NCBI GenBank assembly: GCA_002898275.1
Contig: BEIQ01000004.1
Span: 1-64,000, forward strand
DNA from: a bacterium HR40
GTDB lineage: Bacteria > Pseudomonadota > Alphaproteobacteria > Geminicoccales > Geminicoccaceae
Direction of reading: 5' to 3'
Length of the DNA: 64,000 bases
How positions within the stretch are numbered: the stretch's first letter is position 1; each line of letters starts with the position of its first letter. This document shows positions 9,135-19,470 of the stretch, in pieces. The notes under the pieces were generated by a model that was given only the letters and a program-made list of their open reading frames with translations, was not told the DNA's origin and searched no databases. The translations under genes and the position numbers were made by a program.

Positions 9135-10291
9135 CGCTCGTCGGCGAGCGGACCGGGTGGAAGGATGCGGGCGTCGCCGGCCGAGAAGCCGACCTCGACC
9201 TCGGCCGCCAGGGCATGGACATCCCCCTCGTTCAACCACTGCACCTGCAGCCGCTGGCCTTGGCTGGTCTCGATGGTGAACAGCAAAAAGGGCCCTTCGA
9301 AGGCGCGCTCCACCACCCGACCGCGGATGCGGTTATCGTGCCCCGCCGCGGGGCGGAGCCGCTCGGGCCGCACGAACAACAATCCTTCGGCGCCTTCCGC
9401 GAGGTCCTGCGGGTTGCGGGCGCGAAAGTTCCCGAGCGGCGTCTCGGCGAGGCACTCCGTCCCGGCTTTGCGCCGCACACGCGCTGGCACCAGATTGCTG
9501 CCGCCGACGAAGGTGGCGACGAAGGCGGTCGCCGGCTCTTCGTACAGGCGCTCGGGCGTATCGACCTGCTCGATGCGGCCGCGGCGCATCACCGCCACCC
9601 GGTCGGACATGGTGAGCGCTTCTCCTTGGTCGTGGGTGATGTAGACGAAGGTGATGCCCACCCGCCGCTGGATCGCCCGGAGTTCGTGGCGCATGTGCTG
9701 CCGCAGCTTGAGATCGAGGGCCGAGAGCGGCTCGTCCAGCAGCAGCACCGACGGTTCCACTGCGAGGGCCCGAGCGATCGCCACCCGCTGCCGCTGCCCC
9801 CCCGAGAGCTCGGCGGGTTTCTTGTCGGCACTGCCGGCGAGGGCGACGAGTTCGAGCAACGCCTCCGCCCGCCGACGACGCTCGGCTTTGGCAACCCCGC
9901 GCGCCTCGAGGCCGAAGGCCACGTTCTCCCACACGCTCATGAGCGGGAACAGGGCGAGGTTCTGGAAGATCAGCGCCGTCGGTCGGCGGCTCGGCGGAAT
10001 GCCGGCCATGTCGCGTCCGCCAATGAGGATGCGTCCGGTCGTCGGCTTGAGGAAGCCGGAGATCAGGCGGAGAAGGGTGGTCTTGCCGCAGCCCGAAGGG
10101 CCGAGCAGGGAGAAGAATTCGCCGGCGCGGATGTCGAGATCCGTAGGCTCGACCGCGACCAGCCGGTCGAAGCGCATCGACACTCGTTCGAGCCGGACAT
10201 CGAGCCCGTGCAGGCCGGAGGAGCTGACAGCCGGAGCCGGGACCGCGGCTCCGGCCGGAGCGACATCAGAGATTGGTGAGCTTCTCCACAT
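9131..10291 (-). CDS. Polyamine-type ABC transporter ATP-binding protein (PotA-like)
   Basis: A 386-aa ATPase with Walker A GPSGCGKTTLLRLISG near residue 70, signature ELSGGQRQRVAIARALA, Walker B VLLLDEPLSALD and an H-loop histidine in VYITHDQ. A C-terminal TOBE region (residues about 280-380) is typical of PotA/CysA-type proteins. The start is uncertain: the ATG at 10291 lies inside the end of the binding-protein gene (26-nt overlap) and has a weak ribosome site, while conserved sequence begins only near residue 30. It energises the adjacent permeases. Confidence 0.92.
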   Translation of the reverse strand: MWRSSPISDVAPAGAAVPAPAVSSSGLHGLDVRLERVSMRFDRLVAVEPTDLDIRAGEFFSLLGPSGCGKTTLLRLISGFLKPTTGRILIGGRDMAGIPPSRRPTALIFQNLALFPLMSVWENVAFGLEARGVAKAERRRRAEALLELVALAGSADKKPAELSGGQRQRVAIARALAVEPSVLLLDEPLSALDLKLRQHMRHELRAIQRRVGITFVYITHDQGEALTMSDRVAVMRRGRIEQVDTPERLYEEPATAFVATFVGGSNLVPARVRRKAGTECLAETPLGNFRARNPQDLAEGAEGLLFVRPERLRPAAGHDNRIRGRVVERAFEGPFLLFTIETSQGQRLQVQWLNEGDVHALAAEVEVGFSAGDARILPPGPLADER

Positions 10292-11426
10292 ACTGGGCGC
10301 GCAGTTCGGCGAAGAACGGTGTCTGCGGCGGCCACCACCACAGATTGTCGATCGCTGCCTGGTCTGGATAGGCCATGCGGAAGGCCGCTTTGTTCTGTTC
10401 GCTCAAATGCTGATCGGCCCCGACCGCTGCCGAATTGTAACCGGTATTGTTGGCGAACATGCCGCCGATTTCGGGCTGCAAAAGGAAGTTCATGAAGGCA
10501 TAGGCCTGGTCGACATTTTCCGCCCCGGCGGGGATTGCCATGGTATCGAGCCAGGCGAGGCCGCCTTCTTTGGGCATGGTGTAGATCCACTTCGGATCTC
10601 GGTCCCGGTGCAAGAGGATGCCGGTGGTGTCCCAGGTCTGGCCGATGGTGCAGCCGGCATCGGTAAAGGCGGCCGTCGCTTCGGTCGCATTGTTCCAAAA
10701 GGCGCCGATGTTGGACTTGTGCTTGGCGGCGAACTGGAGGCAGGCCTCGAACACCCGCCGGCATTCGGCCTCCGACTCGTAGAGCGCCATGCCCCGCTTG
10801 CTCGGAACCTGGCCCGTGGCATCGAGGTAGATGGCGAGGCTCACGAGGATCGACTTCTGGCGCACCGCGACCTGCTTGGTGAGGCCTTCCTGCCACAGAT
10901 GGCCGTAGGAAAGCTGGCCGTAGGCGAGGCCGGAAAAACGGGAGGAATCGAAGGTGATGGCCTCCGTGCCCCAGTCGAACGGGACGAGATAGCGGCGACC
11001 GCGGTGCGCCGCACCGAGCGTCAGGCTCTGGCGGTAGATCGAGGGAATGACGCGGTCGACCGCCAGCTTCTTCTCGTCGATGGGCTGCAAGAGATTGTCC
11101 TTGTAGTAATTGGGGCCGGTATCGACCGACGGGAAGATGACGTCGAAGCCTTTGCCGCCCGCTGCCCGGAGTTTGTTCTCGCACTCCTCGTTGGAGCCAT
11201 AGGTCGAGAGATTGACCCGGATCCCCGTCGCCTTCTCGAAGGCCTCGCGGATATTGTCCTGGATGTAATCGCCCCAGGCGAAGACGTTGACGACTCCCGA
11301 GGTCGCGAGCGCGTCGCGACGCCGGAGGACGAAGGGGAAGCCGAGGAGGCCGGCGGCACCGCCAGCTAGGGCGAGCTGCAGCGCACGTCTGCGGTCCAAG
11401 CCTCGATCAGCGGCACTCTGGGTCAT
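10266..11426 (-). CDS. Polyamine-type periplasmic binding protein (PotD/PotF-like)
   Basis: A 386-aa substrate-binding protein. The N-terminus contains DRRRALQLALAGGAAGLLG, a twin-arginine-like export signal. The mature part has the family-1 polyamine-binding pattern VVNVFAWGDYIQDNIREAFEKATGI and a late hinge helix. The ATG at 11426 is preceded by GGGAGG. It opens the four-gene ABC operon and lies 117 bp downstream of mmsA on the same strand. Substrate class (polyamine or related amine) is inferred from family. Confidence 0.88.
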   Translation of the reverse strand: MTQSAADRGLDRRRALQLALAGGAAGLLGFPFVLRRRDALATSGVVNVFAWGDYIQDNIREAFEKATGIRVNLSTYGSNEECENKLRAAGGKGFDVIFPSVDTGPNYYKDNLLQPIDEKKLAVDRVIPSIYRQSLTLGAAHRGRRYLVPFDWGTEAITFDSSRFSGLAYGQLSYGHLWQEGLTKQVAVRQKSILVSLAIYLDATGQVPSKRGMALYESEAECRRVFEACLQFAAKHKSNIGAFWNNATEATAAFTDAGCTIGQTWDTTGILLHRDRDPKWIYTMPKEGGLAWLDTMAIPAGAENVDQAYAFMNFLLQPEIGGMFANNTGYNSAAVGADQHLSEQNKAAFRMAYPDQAAIDNLWWWPPQTPFFAELRAQYVEKLTNL

Positions 11427-11543
11427 CGCGACCTCCCGGTAACAGTGGTGGCACGGCAAGCCTGCCCGTTTGCCGCGACAGGCCATGGGCGATCGTGTGA
11501 CGGGATGATGATCGCGTCAATGCGCTTGCCGTTGCTTCACCCC

Positions 11544-13040
11544 TCAATGATGAGTGGGCATGCGGAACTCGGCCGCGATCGCACCCTCCGGCCAACGCGA
11601 GGTGATCGCCTTGAGGCGGGTGTAGAAGCGGATCCCCTCCATGCCGTGGGTATGATGATCGCCGAAGAGCGACCGCTTCCAGCCGCCGAAGCTGTGGTAG
11701 GCGACCGGCACCGGGATCGGCACATTGATGCCGACCATGCCGATGTTGACCATGTGAGCGAAGTTGCGGGCCGTCGCACCATCGCGGGTGAAAATGGCGA
11801 CGCCGTTGCCGTATTCGTGGCGGTTGACGATGTCGACGGCACCCTCGAGGTCTGGCATGCGCACCACCGACAGCACCGGGCCGAAGATCTCTTCCTTGTA
11901 GATGCGCATCTCCGGAGTGACCCGGTCGAACAGGCAGCCGCCAATGAAAAACCCGTTTTCGTAACCTTGCATGCGGAAGTCGCGGCCGTCGACCACGAGC
12001 TCGGCCCCTTCCTTCACCCCGAGGTCGACATAGCGACGCACCCGCTCGAGATGCTCGCGGGTCACGAGCGGTCCCATCTCCACGCCCGGCTCGGTTCCCG
12101 GACCGATGCGGATCTGGCGGACCCGCGGCGCGAGTCTCTCGATGAGCGCATCCGCGGTCTTCTCGCCGACCGGCACCGCCACCGACACCGCCATGCAACG
12201 CTCGCCGGCCGACCCGTAGGCAGCGCCCATCAAGGCATCGACGGCCATGTCGAGGTCGGCATCCGGCATGATCACCATATGGTTCTTCGCCCCGCCCAAG
12301 GCCTGCACGCGTTTGCCGTGCGCGGTCCCCGAGCGGTAGACCTGTTCGGCAACCGCTGTAGAGCCCACGAAGCTCACGGCCGCGATGTCGGGATGGGCGA
12401 GGATGGCTTCGACCGTCTCGCGGTCGCCATTGACGACATTCAAGAGCCCTTCCGGGATGCCGGCTTCGAGTGCCAGCTCGGCGAGCGCCATCGGGCAGGA
12501 AGGATCCTTTTCCGACGGCTTGAGGACGAAGCCATTGCCGCAGGCGACAGCAAGGGGAAACATCCACAGCGGGATCATCGCCGGGAAATTGAAGGGTGTG
12601 ATACCGGCGCACACGCCGAGGGGAAAGCGCTGCGACACGAGATCGACGCCGGTACCTACCTGGAAACTGAACTCGCCCTTGAGCAGGTGCGGTAGCCCGC
12701 AAGCGAATTCCACCACCTCGAGCCCGCGGATGAGCGAGCCGCGGGCATCCTCCAGGGTCTTGCCATGTTCCTCGGTGATGAGCCGCGCGAGCCGGTCGAG
12801 GTTCTTCTCGATCAGCTCCTTGAGGCGGAACATGACGCGGGCGCGGCGGATGGGCGGGGTATCGCCCCAGGCGCGCTGCGCTTCTTTGGCGGCCTGAACG
12901 GCGCGATCGACCTCGGCGGCGCTGGCGAAGGCGACGCGGCCCGTCTGTTCGCCGGTTGCCGGATTGAAGATCGGTCCGAAGCGGCCACTCGTGCCCGCGA
13001 CTTGGCGGCCGCCGATGAAGTGCCCGATATCCTTGCCCAT
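11544..13040 (-). CDS. mmsA: CoA-acylating methylmalonate-semialdehyde dehydrogenase
   Basis: A 498-aa aldehyde dehydrogenase of normal MmsA length. It converts methylmalonate (or malonate) semialdehyde to propionyl- (or acetyl-) CoA with NAD+ in valine, inositol or beta-alanine breakdown. Diagnostic stretches are [54 protein letters not shown] and the catalytic-cysteine motif GSAGERCMA near residue 285. The ATG at 13040 has GGGGAG upstream. The same-strand amine importer 117 bp downstream may feed polyamine or beta-alanine catabolism through it (inference). Confidence 0.93.
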   Translation of the reverse strand: MGKDIGHFIGGRQVAGTSGRFGPIFNPATGEQTGRVAFASAAEVDRAVQAAKEAQRAWGDTPPIRRARVMFRLKELIEKNLDRLARLITEEHGKTLEDARGSLIRGLEVVEFACGLPHLLKGEFSFQVGTGVDLVSQRFPLGVCAGITPFNFPAMIPLWMFPLAVACGNGFVLKPSEKDPSCPMALAELALEAGIPEGLLNVVNGDRETVEAILAHPDIAAVSFVGSTAVAEQVYRSGTAHGKRVQALGGAKNHMVIMPDADLDMAVDALMGAAYGSAGERCMAVSVAVPVGEKTADALIERLAPRVRQIRIGPGTEPGVEMGPLVTREHLERVRRYVDLGVKEGAELVVDGRDFRMQGYENGFFIGGCLFDRVTPEMRIYKEEIFGPVLSVVRMPDLEGAVDIVNRHEYGNGVAIFTRDGATARNFAHMVNIGMVGINVPIPVPVAYHSFGGWKRSLFGDHHTHGMEGIRFYTRLKAITSRWPEGAIAAEFRMPTHH

Positions 13041-13144
13041 CCTTCGCTCCCCGCCTGCTCGCGCAGGTCCCGCGCGTGTCTGCCTGTTCCTCCTCTTAGG
13101 CGCTCCACCCCGCCGCCGTCCAGTGCAGGCCGCCCGACCCGAGG

Positions 13145-13891
13145 TCAGCTCGCTTCCGCTGCGAGGCGCAGGAGTGCCGACTCGAGGCGAGCGAGATCCT
13201 GCGGCCGCGACAGGCGGTGATCCCCATCGCCGACGAGCTCGACGCAGAGGTGCGGCGCTCGCAGCTTGGCGGCGAGCTCGAGCGACAGGGTAAAAGCTAC
13301 GTCCCGGTCGCAGCGTCCGTGCAGGATATGGACGGGGCAGGGTAGTTCGCTCTCCCCTTCCAGCCACAGATGGCGTCTGGCCTCCTCGATGAGTGCCCGG
13401 GTAAAGGCGTAGGGCTCGCCATAGTCCGAGGGCAGGTAGACGATCCCCTCCTGCAGCAAGCGTGTCCGGGTGGGAGCATCGAGACGCTGCCAGACGAGCC
13501 GTTCGGTGAAATCCGGCGCCGGGGCGACGAGGAGCAGGGCGCGGACGCGCTCCCTGCGGGCACGGGCGAGGAGGAGCGCGATCCATCCCCCCATCGACGA
13601 GCCGACGAGCACGAGCGGACCTTGCGTCACGCGATCGACGATCGCGAGCGCGTCCTCGAGCCAGCGGCCGATGGTACCTTCCTCGAAACGACCCGAGGAG
13701 GCCCCGTGACCCCGATAGTCGAAGCGCACGCAAGCGAGGCCCGTGCGAGCGCACAGATGGTCGAGGAATGTCGCCTTGGTGCCAGCCATGTCGGAACGGT
13801 AGCCCGGAAGGAAGAGTACCGTCGGGGATCGGCCGGGCCGGCGGGCGAAGGCGAGATAGCCGCCATCGGCAAGCTCGAGACGTTCGGACAA
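13145..13891 (-). CDS. Alpha/beta hydrolase (ABHD10-like)
   Basis: A 248-aa single-domain alpha/beta hydrolase. The oxyanion region is [16 protein letters not shown], the strand-3 motif is [13 protein letters not shown], and the nucleophile elbow is GSSMGG near residue 100. The acid is in [10 protein letters not shown] and the histidine in GDGDHRLS. The pattern resembles ABHD10-type palmitoyl-protein thioesterases/acyl-glucuronide esterases. I chose the TTG at 13891 because AAGGAGA lies 7 nt upstream and the N-terminus aligns with the family; no in-frame ATG fits. Confidence 0.82.
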   Translation of the reverse strand: MSERLELADGGYLAFARRPGRSPTVLFLPGYRSDMAGTKATFLDHLCARTGLACVRFDYRGHGASSGRFEEGTIGRWLEDALAIVDRVTQGPLVLVGSSMGGWIALLLARARRERVRALLLVAPAPDFTERLVWQRLDAPTRTRLLQEGIVYLPSDYGEPYAFTRALIEEARRHLWLEGESELPCPVHILHGRCDRDVAFTLSLELAAKLRAPHLCVELVGDGDHRLSRPQDLARLESALLRLAAEAS

Positions 13892-14059
13892 GGCGGATCT
13901 CCTTCGACAGGGAACGGCGATGGTGTCGGCGGAGTGTCGGGAGCTTCCGGCGTCGCAGGTCCTCGCTCCCTCGCCGCCATTTCCTCTCTTCCTCGGTGAA
14001 ACCGACGGCGGGAAGTCTATCTGGTAGCAGGGAGCTCGTTCGTCGAAGGAGGCTCGGTC

Positions 14060-14299
14060 ATGTTCCGTCTCCCGCAACAGCTCGCGGTCGCCTCGATCCT
14101 CGCGGTATGGCTCGCCGGCTGTGCCACGCCCGATCACAAGACAGCCGAGCGCACCCTCACCGGTGCGGCGATCGGCGCGGCGAGCGGGGCCGCGGTGGGT
14201 CTCGTCACGGGTGGCGTGGTCACCAAGGGGGTGGTCGGCGCGATCGGCGGGGCCGCGGGCGGCTTCGCCTACGACCAGCTGCAAAAGAACAAGCGCTGA
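14060..14299 (+). CDS. Small glycine-zipper lipoprotein
   Basis: A 79-aa lipoprotein. The signal peptide ends in the lipobox LAGC at residues 18-21. The mature part has alternating small residues (AAIGAASGAAVGLVTGG and AIGGAAGG), a glycine-zipper helix pair as found in SlyB/OsmB/YMGG-type envelope lipoproteins. A ribosome site (GAAGGAGG) precedes the ATG. It stands alone, divergent from the hydrolase. Its role is probably in envelope structure or stress, which is inference from family. Confidence 0.82.
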   Translation: MFRLPQQLAVASILAVWLAGCATPDHKTAERTLTGAAIGAASGAAVGLVTGGVVTKGVVGAIGGAAGGFAYDQLQKNKR

Positions 14300-14331
14300 G
14301 ATGGTCGCCGCCGGTCGCCGATAGGCGGGCG

Positions 14332-15174
14332 TCAGCTGGCTTTGGCCGCATGCCGGTAGCATAGCCAATAGACGAGCCCGACGAGAATCCCGCCACCGAT
14401 CATGTTGCCGAGGGTGACGGGCAGCAAATTGTCCAGCACCATCCCGGCAAGCGTGACGCTCTCGGCTCCTCGGATCAGACCCAAGGCGATGAAGTACATG
14501 TTCGCCACCGAATGTTCGAAGCCCAGGGCGACAAAGGCGGAGATGGGAAAGAGGATGGCGAGGATCTTGCCGGTGACGTCGCGCGCCGCAAAGGTCAGCC
14601 AGACGGCGAGGCAGACGAGGACGTTGCAGAGGATGCCGCGCACCAGCGCCTCGACAGGATCGAGGCGGAGCTTGGCCACGGCGATGGCATCGGCGGTGGC
14701 GCCCAGCTCGCCACCGGCGAGGCCGAGGGTGCCCGAGAGATGCACCAAGAGGGCAGTGCCGGCGGCTCCGGTCAAGTTGCCGAGATAGACGATGGCCCAG
14801 TTGCGCAGGAGCTCGCGGGTGGTGATGAGACCGTCGACGCGAGCCATGACGAGGAGGTTGTTGCCGGTAAAGAGCTCGGCCCCGGCTACCACCACCAGCA
14901 CCAGACCCAGGGAGAACGCGATACCGCCGAGCATGCGCGAGGGCCCGAAGCCGAGGCCGTGGAGGGTGAGGACCAGGGTGAAATACATCGCTCCAAAGGC
15001 GATGAAGGCACCCGCCAACACCGCGAGCACGAAGGTGGGCAGGATGGCGAGGCGAGCCTTGGCCACCCCCGCCTGTTCCACGAGGACGGCGATCTGCGCC
15101 GGACGATAGGCATCGATCCCGAGGGCAGCGGCCGCCACCGGAAGCGTGGTGTCGGTCTTTTCCGTTTCCTTCAT
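14332..15174 (-). CDS. Formate/nitrite (FNT) family channel
   Basis: A 280-aa inner-membrane protein with six helices. Family marks are AELFTGNNLLVM and the pore-histidine motif GFEHSVANMYFIALG near residue 205. FNT proteins pass small monovalent anions such as formate, nitrite or hydrosulfide. Its start overlaps the stop of the upstream MFS exporter by 4 nt, so the two are translationally coupled, an unusual pairing. No formate- or nitrite-metabolising enzyme lies next to it, so the anion is unknown. Hydrosulfide is worth considering because fccAB is in the same window. Confidence 0.92.
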   Translation of the reverse strand: MKETEKTDTTLPVAAAALGIDAYRPAQIAVLVEQAGVAKARLAILPTFVLAVLAGAFIAFGAMYFTLVLTLHGLGFGPSRMLGGIAFSLGLVLVVVAGAELFTGNNLLVMARVDGLITTRELLRNWAIVYLGNLTGAAGTALLVHLSGTLGLAGGELGATADAIAVAKLRLDPVEALVRGILCNVLVCLAVWLTFAARDVTGKILAILFPISAFVALGFEHSVANMYFIALGLIRGAESVTLAGMVLDNLLPVTLGNMIGGGILVGLVYWLCYRHAAKAS

Positions 15175-16400
15175 GGGCGATCTCTCCGCTGTCGCGTTGC
15201 CACCGCGCGCGTGGCGCGTGCCACCGTCCAGAGGGTCGCGAGCGCGCTCGTGGCGAGGAACCCCATCATCGGTCGGGCGGTGCCGTCATAGAGGGCGGCG
15301 AGCAGCACACCGATGGTGGCGCCGATCGCGAGCTGCACCGCTCCGAGCAGGCCCGAGGCAAGGCCGGCTCGACTGGCGAACGGGGCGATGGCGCCCGCCA
15401 TGCAACCCGGCAGCACCATGCCAGCCCCGAGGAAATAGGCGAAGGCCGGGGCGACGATCCCAACGGGCGGCGGCAAGCCCCGAACCGTCTCGAGAAAGCC
15501 GATGACACCGGCGAGTGTGCACAGCGTCGCGCCGAGCCGGAGCGTCCGGCCAGGGCCGAGCGGGGCATGGAGACGTCCTGCGGCGAACCCGCCCAGCATG
15601 TAGCCGGCGACCGCGGTGGCGAAGGCGGCGCCAAAGGCAGGCGGAGCGAGCCCGGAGAGCTCGATCAAGACGTAGGGCGAGCCGGAAATGAAGCAGAAGA
15701 TGCCGCTGTAGACGAAACCCGCGGCAAGGGCATGCCAGAAAAAGGCGGGATGGCGGCCGACCTCGAGATAGCCTGAAAGCAAGCGCCGCGGCCGCAGCGC
15801 CAAGGGATCGGGGGCGGGGTTGGTCTCGCCGAGTCGCAGCGCGACCATCGCCAGTACGGCGGCGCCGAAAGCTGCGAGGGCGAGGAAGTTGGCGCGCCAG
15901 CCGAACAGGGCGGTGAGCCAGCCGCCGAGGATCGGCCCCACCATGGGCGCCACCGCCATCGCTCCGGCGAGATAGGAGAGCACGCGTGCCGATTCGCGCG
16001 GGCCCCACAGATCGCGCACCACCGCCCGACCCAACACGGGGCCGGCGGAGGCGGCCATACCCTGCGCCAGCCGCAGCGCGACGAGGCTCGCGATATCGTC
16101 GACGAGGGCACAGGCGAGGCCGGCAACGACATAGAGGCAGAGGCCAGCGAGCAACACCGGGCGACGACCGAAGCGGTCGGAAAGCGGGCCCCAGAGGAGT
16201 TGTCCCGCGCCGAAGCCGAGGAGGAACAACGATAGGGTGAGTTGGACCGTCTCGATGTCGGTGGCGAGGTCGCGGACGATGGCGGGCAGGGAGGGCAGAT
16301 AAAGATCGGTGGAGATCGCCTGGAAGGCGACGAGCGCGGTGAGCAGGACCGCGAGCCCGCCGCCGGACGGCACCGCGAGGTCGCGAGGCGTTTGCCGCAC
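15171..16400 (-). CDS. Bcr/CflA-family multidrug efflux MFS transporter
   Basis: A 409-aa, 12-helix major facilitator protein. The helix-1/loop pattern [24 protein letters not shown] is diagnostic of the Bcr/CflA drug-efflux group, followed by [21 protein letters not shown]. The GTG at 16400 gives a family-like N-terminus; longer in-frame reading is basic and without similarity. It is the first gene of a two-gene unit with the FNT channel (ATGA overlap) and is divergent from iorAB. Confidence 0.88.
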   Translation of the reverse strand: MRQTPRDLAVPSGGGLAVLLTALVAFQAISTDLYLPSLPAIVRDLATDIETVQLTLSLFLLGFGAGQLLWGPLSDRFGRRPVLLAGLCLYVVAGLACALVDDIASLVALRLAQGMAASAGPVLGRAVVRDLWGPRESARVLSYLAGAMAVAPMVGPILGGWLTALFGWRANFLALAAFGAAVLAMVALRLGETNPAPDPLALRPRRLLSGYLEVGRHPAFFWHALAAGFVYSGIFCFISGSPYVLIELSGLAPPAFGAAFATAVAGYMLGGFAAGRLHAPLGPGRTLRLGATLCTLAGVIGFLETVRGLPPPVGIVAPAFAYFLGAGMVLPGCMAGAIAPFASRAGLASGLLGAVQLAIGATIGVLLAALYDGTARPMMGFLATSALATLWTVARATRAVATRQRRDRP

Positions 16401-16573
16401 CCTGCACTCCGTCGACGAAGTCCGGCGTGCCAGTAGGCGAGGGAGGCAGGGGCTGCAAGCCGGTCTTCGACGACCCGCGGGGATGGGGCCGACATGGGAA
16501 TACGTACCGGATTGCTTCCCGGTGCCGGCGATGCTACCAATCATGCATCATAACAGGATCGGGGAGGCCGAAT

Positions 16574-17029
16574 ATGGGCGTGCGACTCATCGTCAACGGC
16601 CACGAGCACGATCTCGACGTTCCCCCGGAGATGCCTCTTCTGTGGGTGCTCCGTGACGTGCTCGGGCTCACCGGCACCAAGTACGGCTGCGGGATCGCCG
16701 CCTGTGGCGCGTGCACGGTGCATGTGGACGGTCGTGCCGAGCGCTCCTGCGTGCTCGAGGTCGGTTCGGTCGCCGGCAAACGGGTGACCACCATCGAAGG
16801 GCTCGATCCCGCTGGCGAACATCCGGTCCAGCGCGCGTGGCGCGAGATGAACGTGCCGCAATGCGGTTTCTGTCAGACCGGCCAGATCATGCAAGCGGCG
16901 GCGCTGCTGGCGGAGAATCCCAAACCCTCGGACGAGGACATCGTCCAGGCCCTCGATGGCAACATTTGCCGCTGCGGCTGCTACGAACGCATCCATGCCG
17001 CCGTGCGGCTCGCGGCGACGGGAGTGTGA
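16574..17029 (+). CDS. iorA: [2Fe-2S] subunit of an isoquinoline 1-oxidoreductase-type molybdoenzyme
   Basis: A 151-aa iron-sulfur subunit with two clusters. The plant-type ferredoxin motif is [15 protein letters not shown] (residues about 38-52). The C-terminal helical cluster is CGFCQTGQI and [11 protein letters not shown]. This is the IorA/CoxS small-subunit layout; it passes electrons from the molybdenum site. The ATG is preceded by GGGGAGG. It lies 4 nt before the large subunit, with no separate FAD subunit, as in IorAB-type enzymes. Confidence 0.93.
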   Translation: MGVRLIVNGHEHDLDVPPEMPLLWVLRDVLGLTGTKYGCGIAACGACTVHVDGRAERSCVLEVGSVAGKRVTTIEGLDPAGEHPVQRAWREMNVPQCGFCQTGQIMQAAALLAENPKPSDEDIVQALDGNICRCGCYERIHAAVRLAATGV

Positions 17030-17033
17030 AGCC

Positions 17034-19373
17034 ATGTTGTCCGCTATCCTCGCCCGGAACGGCCATTCGCGCTCCCTCCCGCTGCTCGCCAATGTCAGCC
17101 GGCGCGACCTCCTGAGGGGCACCGTCTCGGCCGGCGCCTTCGTGCTCGCCGCTCGCTTCCTGCCGCCAGAGGCGGCGCAAGCCGCCACCTTCTACCGGGT
17201 CGGCGGCGAGGATATGCCGAACGGCCTCGTGTACGACCCGCATGTGTTCGTCGCCATCGAGCCGGACGGTACGGTGGTGATCGTCGCCCACCGCTCCGAG
17301 ATGGGCCAGGGGGCCCGCACCAGCTTGCCGATGGTGGTGGCGGACGAGCTCGAGGCGGACTGGTCGCGGGTGCGCATCGTCCAGGCTCCCGGCGACGAGC
17401 CCCGCTACGGGAATCAGGACACCGACGGTTCGCGCAGCATGCGCCACCACATCCAATCGATGCGCCATATCGGCGCTTCGGTGCGGCACATGCTGGAACA
17501 GGCGGCAGCGCAGCGCTGGCAGGTGCCGAAATCGGAGGTGCGGGCCGAACTGCACAAGGTGGTGCACCGGCCGACCGGCCGTAGCCTCGACTACGGCGAG
17601 CTCGCCCAGGATCTCAAGGCCATGCCGGCGCCCAGCCGGGAAGAGGTGCAGTGGAAGGACCCCAAGGACTTCCGCTACATCGGCACCGGCAAGATCGCGA
17701 TCTACGATCTGCGCGACATTACCGTCGGCAAGGCGATCTACGCCCACGACGTGCGGGTGCCAGGCATGAAGTTCGCGGTCGTCGCCCGTCCGCCCGTGGT
17801 CGGGGCGAGGATCCGCAGCTATGACGCCAGCCGCGCGTTGGCGGTGCCCGGAGTCGAACGGGTGGTGGAGATCCCGGGCTCCGACATCGGCGCGAAATTC
17901 GCACCCCTCGGCGGCCTTGCGGTGGTGGCCAGCAACACATGGGCGGCGCTCAAGGGGCGCGAAGCGCTCGCCATCGACTGGGACCGAGGCCCGCACGCGG
18001 TCTACGATTCGGCCGAATACGAAAAACGCATGCGGGAGCTCGCTCGCAAGCCGGGCAAAGTGGTCCGCGATCAGGGCAACATCGAGGAGGCCTTCGCCAG
18101 AGCGGCCAAGGTCTTCGCGGCCGAGTACTATGTCCCGCATCACGCCCATGTGACCATGGAGACGCCGGCCGCGGTCGCCGATGTCCGCGACGGGCGGGCG
18201 GAGATCTGGGCGAGCGTGCAGAGCCCGTGGGGAACCCGCCAAGACGTGGCCAAGCTGCTCGGCGTTTCGGCCGACGACGTGACCGTGCACGTGACCCTGC
18301 TCGGCGGCGGCTTCGGACGGAAGTCGAAGTGCGACTACGTGCTCGAGGCGGCTCTCGTGTCGCGGGAGATCGGGGCTCCGGTGCAGGTGCTGTGGACGCG
18401 CGAGGACGATATTCGCCACGGCTTCTATCACACCGTGTCGCTCGAGCGCCTCGAGGCGGCGATCGATTCGGATGGCCGCGTCATCGGCTGGCGGCACCGG
18501 AGCGTCGCGCCGACCATCCTGTCGACCTTCGATGCCTCCGCCCAGCACCAGTTCGACATCGAGCTCGGCATGGGGCTGGTCGACAACCCGTTCGACATTC
18601 CCAACATGCGGATGGAGAACCCGCCGATCGAGGCGCATGTGCGGATCGGTTGGTTCCGCTCGGTGTCGAACATTCCACGGGCCTTTGCCATCCAGAGCTT
18701 CGTCGCCGAACTCGCTCACGAGCTCGGCAAGGACCCGAAGGACTTCTTGCTCGAGCTCATCGGTCCGCCGCGGCACATCGATCCCGTGGCCGCAGGCATC
18801 CAGGACAAACTCTGGAACTACGGCGAATCCCTCGATGTCTACCCGATCGATACGGGCCGGCTCGCCCATGTCGTGCGGGTTGCGGCGGAAGCCATCGGCT
18901 GGGGCCGCAAGCTGCCACCCGGCCACGGTCTCGGCATCGCGGTGCACCGGAGCTTCGTCACCTATGTGGCGACCGCGGTCGAGGTGGCGGTGGACGAGAA
19001 GGGACGGATCTCGATCCCTGTCGTCCATACCGCCATCGATTGCGGCTTTTGCGCCAATCCCGAGCGGGTGAAGTCGCAGATCGAAGGGGCTGCGGTCCAG
19101 GGTCTGACGCTCGCACTCTACGGCAACCTGACCTTCGCGAATGGCGAGGCGCAGCAGAGCAACTACCACGACTATCCGGTGGCGCGACTGTCCGACGCCC
19201 CGAAGGTGGTGCACACCCACATCGTGCCCCATCCCTTCGAGGTCCCGGCCTCCGGTGTCGGCGAACCGGGTGTTCCGCCCTTTGCCCCAGCCCTCGCCAA
19301 CGCCGTGTTCGCTGCTACCGGCAAACGCATCCGCGACCTGCCCCTCGCCAAGCACGATCTGCGGCGCATCTAG
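17034..19373 (+). CDS. iorB: Molybdopterin-binding subunit of an IorB-type dehydrogenase
   Basis: A 779-aa molybdenum hydroxylase subunit with a twin-arginine signal (SRRDLLRGTVSAGAF, residues about 23-37), so the complex acts in the periplasm. Family marks are the Mo-pterin loop GGGFGRKSKCDYVLEAALVS and the C-terminal ASGVGEPGVPPFAPALANA, which holds the glutamate that activates water. Homologues oxidise aldehydes or N-heterocycles such as isoquinoline; the substrate here is unknown. It forms an operon with iorA and ends at a strong hairpin terminator shared with the convergent PQQ module. Confidence 0.93.
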   Translation: MLSAILARNGHSRSLPLLANVSRRDLLRGTVSAGAFVLAARFLPPEAAQAATFYRVGGEDMPNGLVYDPHVFVAIEPDGTVVIVAHRSEMGQGARTSLPMVVADELEADWSRVRIVQAPGDEPRYGNQDTDGSRSMRHHIQSMRHIGASVRHMLEQAAAQRWQVPKSEVRAELHKVVHRPTGRSLDYGELAQDLKAMPAPSREEVQWKDPKDFRYIGTGKIAIYDLRDITVGKAIYAHDVRVPGMKFAVVARPPVVGARIRSYDASRALAVPGVERVVEIPGSDIGAKFAPLGGLAVVASNTWAALKGREALAIDWDRGPHAVYDSAEYEKRMRELARKPGKVVRDQGNIEEAFARAAKVFAAEYYVPHHAHVTMETPAAVADVRDGRAEIWASVQSPWGTRQDVAKLLGVSADDVTVHVTLLGGGFGRKSKCDYVLEAALVSREIGAPVQVLWTREDDIRHGFYHTVSLERLEAAIDSDGRVIGWRHRSVAPTILSTFDASAQHQFDIELGMGLVDNPFDIPNMRMENPPIEAHVRIGWFRSVSNIPRAFAIQSFVAELAHELGKDPKDFLLELIGPPRHIDPVAAGIQDKLWNYGESLDVYPIDTGRLAHVVRVAAEAIGWGRKLPPGHGLGIAVHRSFVTYVATAVEVAVDEKGRISIPVVHTAIDCGFCANPERVKSQIEGAAVQGLTLALYGNLTFANGEAQQSNYHDYPVARLSDAPKVVHTHIVPHPFEVPASGVGEPGVPPFAPALANAVFAATGKRIRDLPLAKHDLRRI

Positions 19374-19399
19374 AACGCCTGCTGCGGCCGAAACGGCAA

Positions 19400-19421
19400 G
19401 GGCCCGGCATCTGCCGGGCCC
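19400..19421. terminator. Bidirectional hairpin terminator
   Basis: A perfect 10-bp stem with a 2-nt loop (GGGCCCGGCA / TGCCGGGCCC) lies between the convergent iorB and the 145-aa secreted-protein gene. Sequence on each side is less GC-rich, with a short T-containing flank after it on the plus strand. Confidence 0.75.
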
Positions 19422-19470
19422 TCGCTTTCGAAGAGCTCCAGTCGCAGCTGGACCATCCTCCGGGCGCTGG

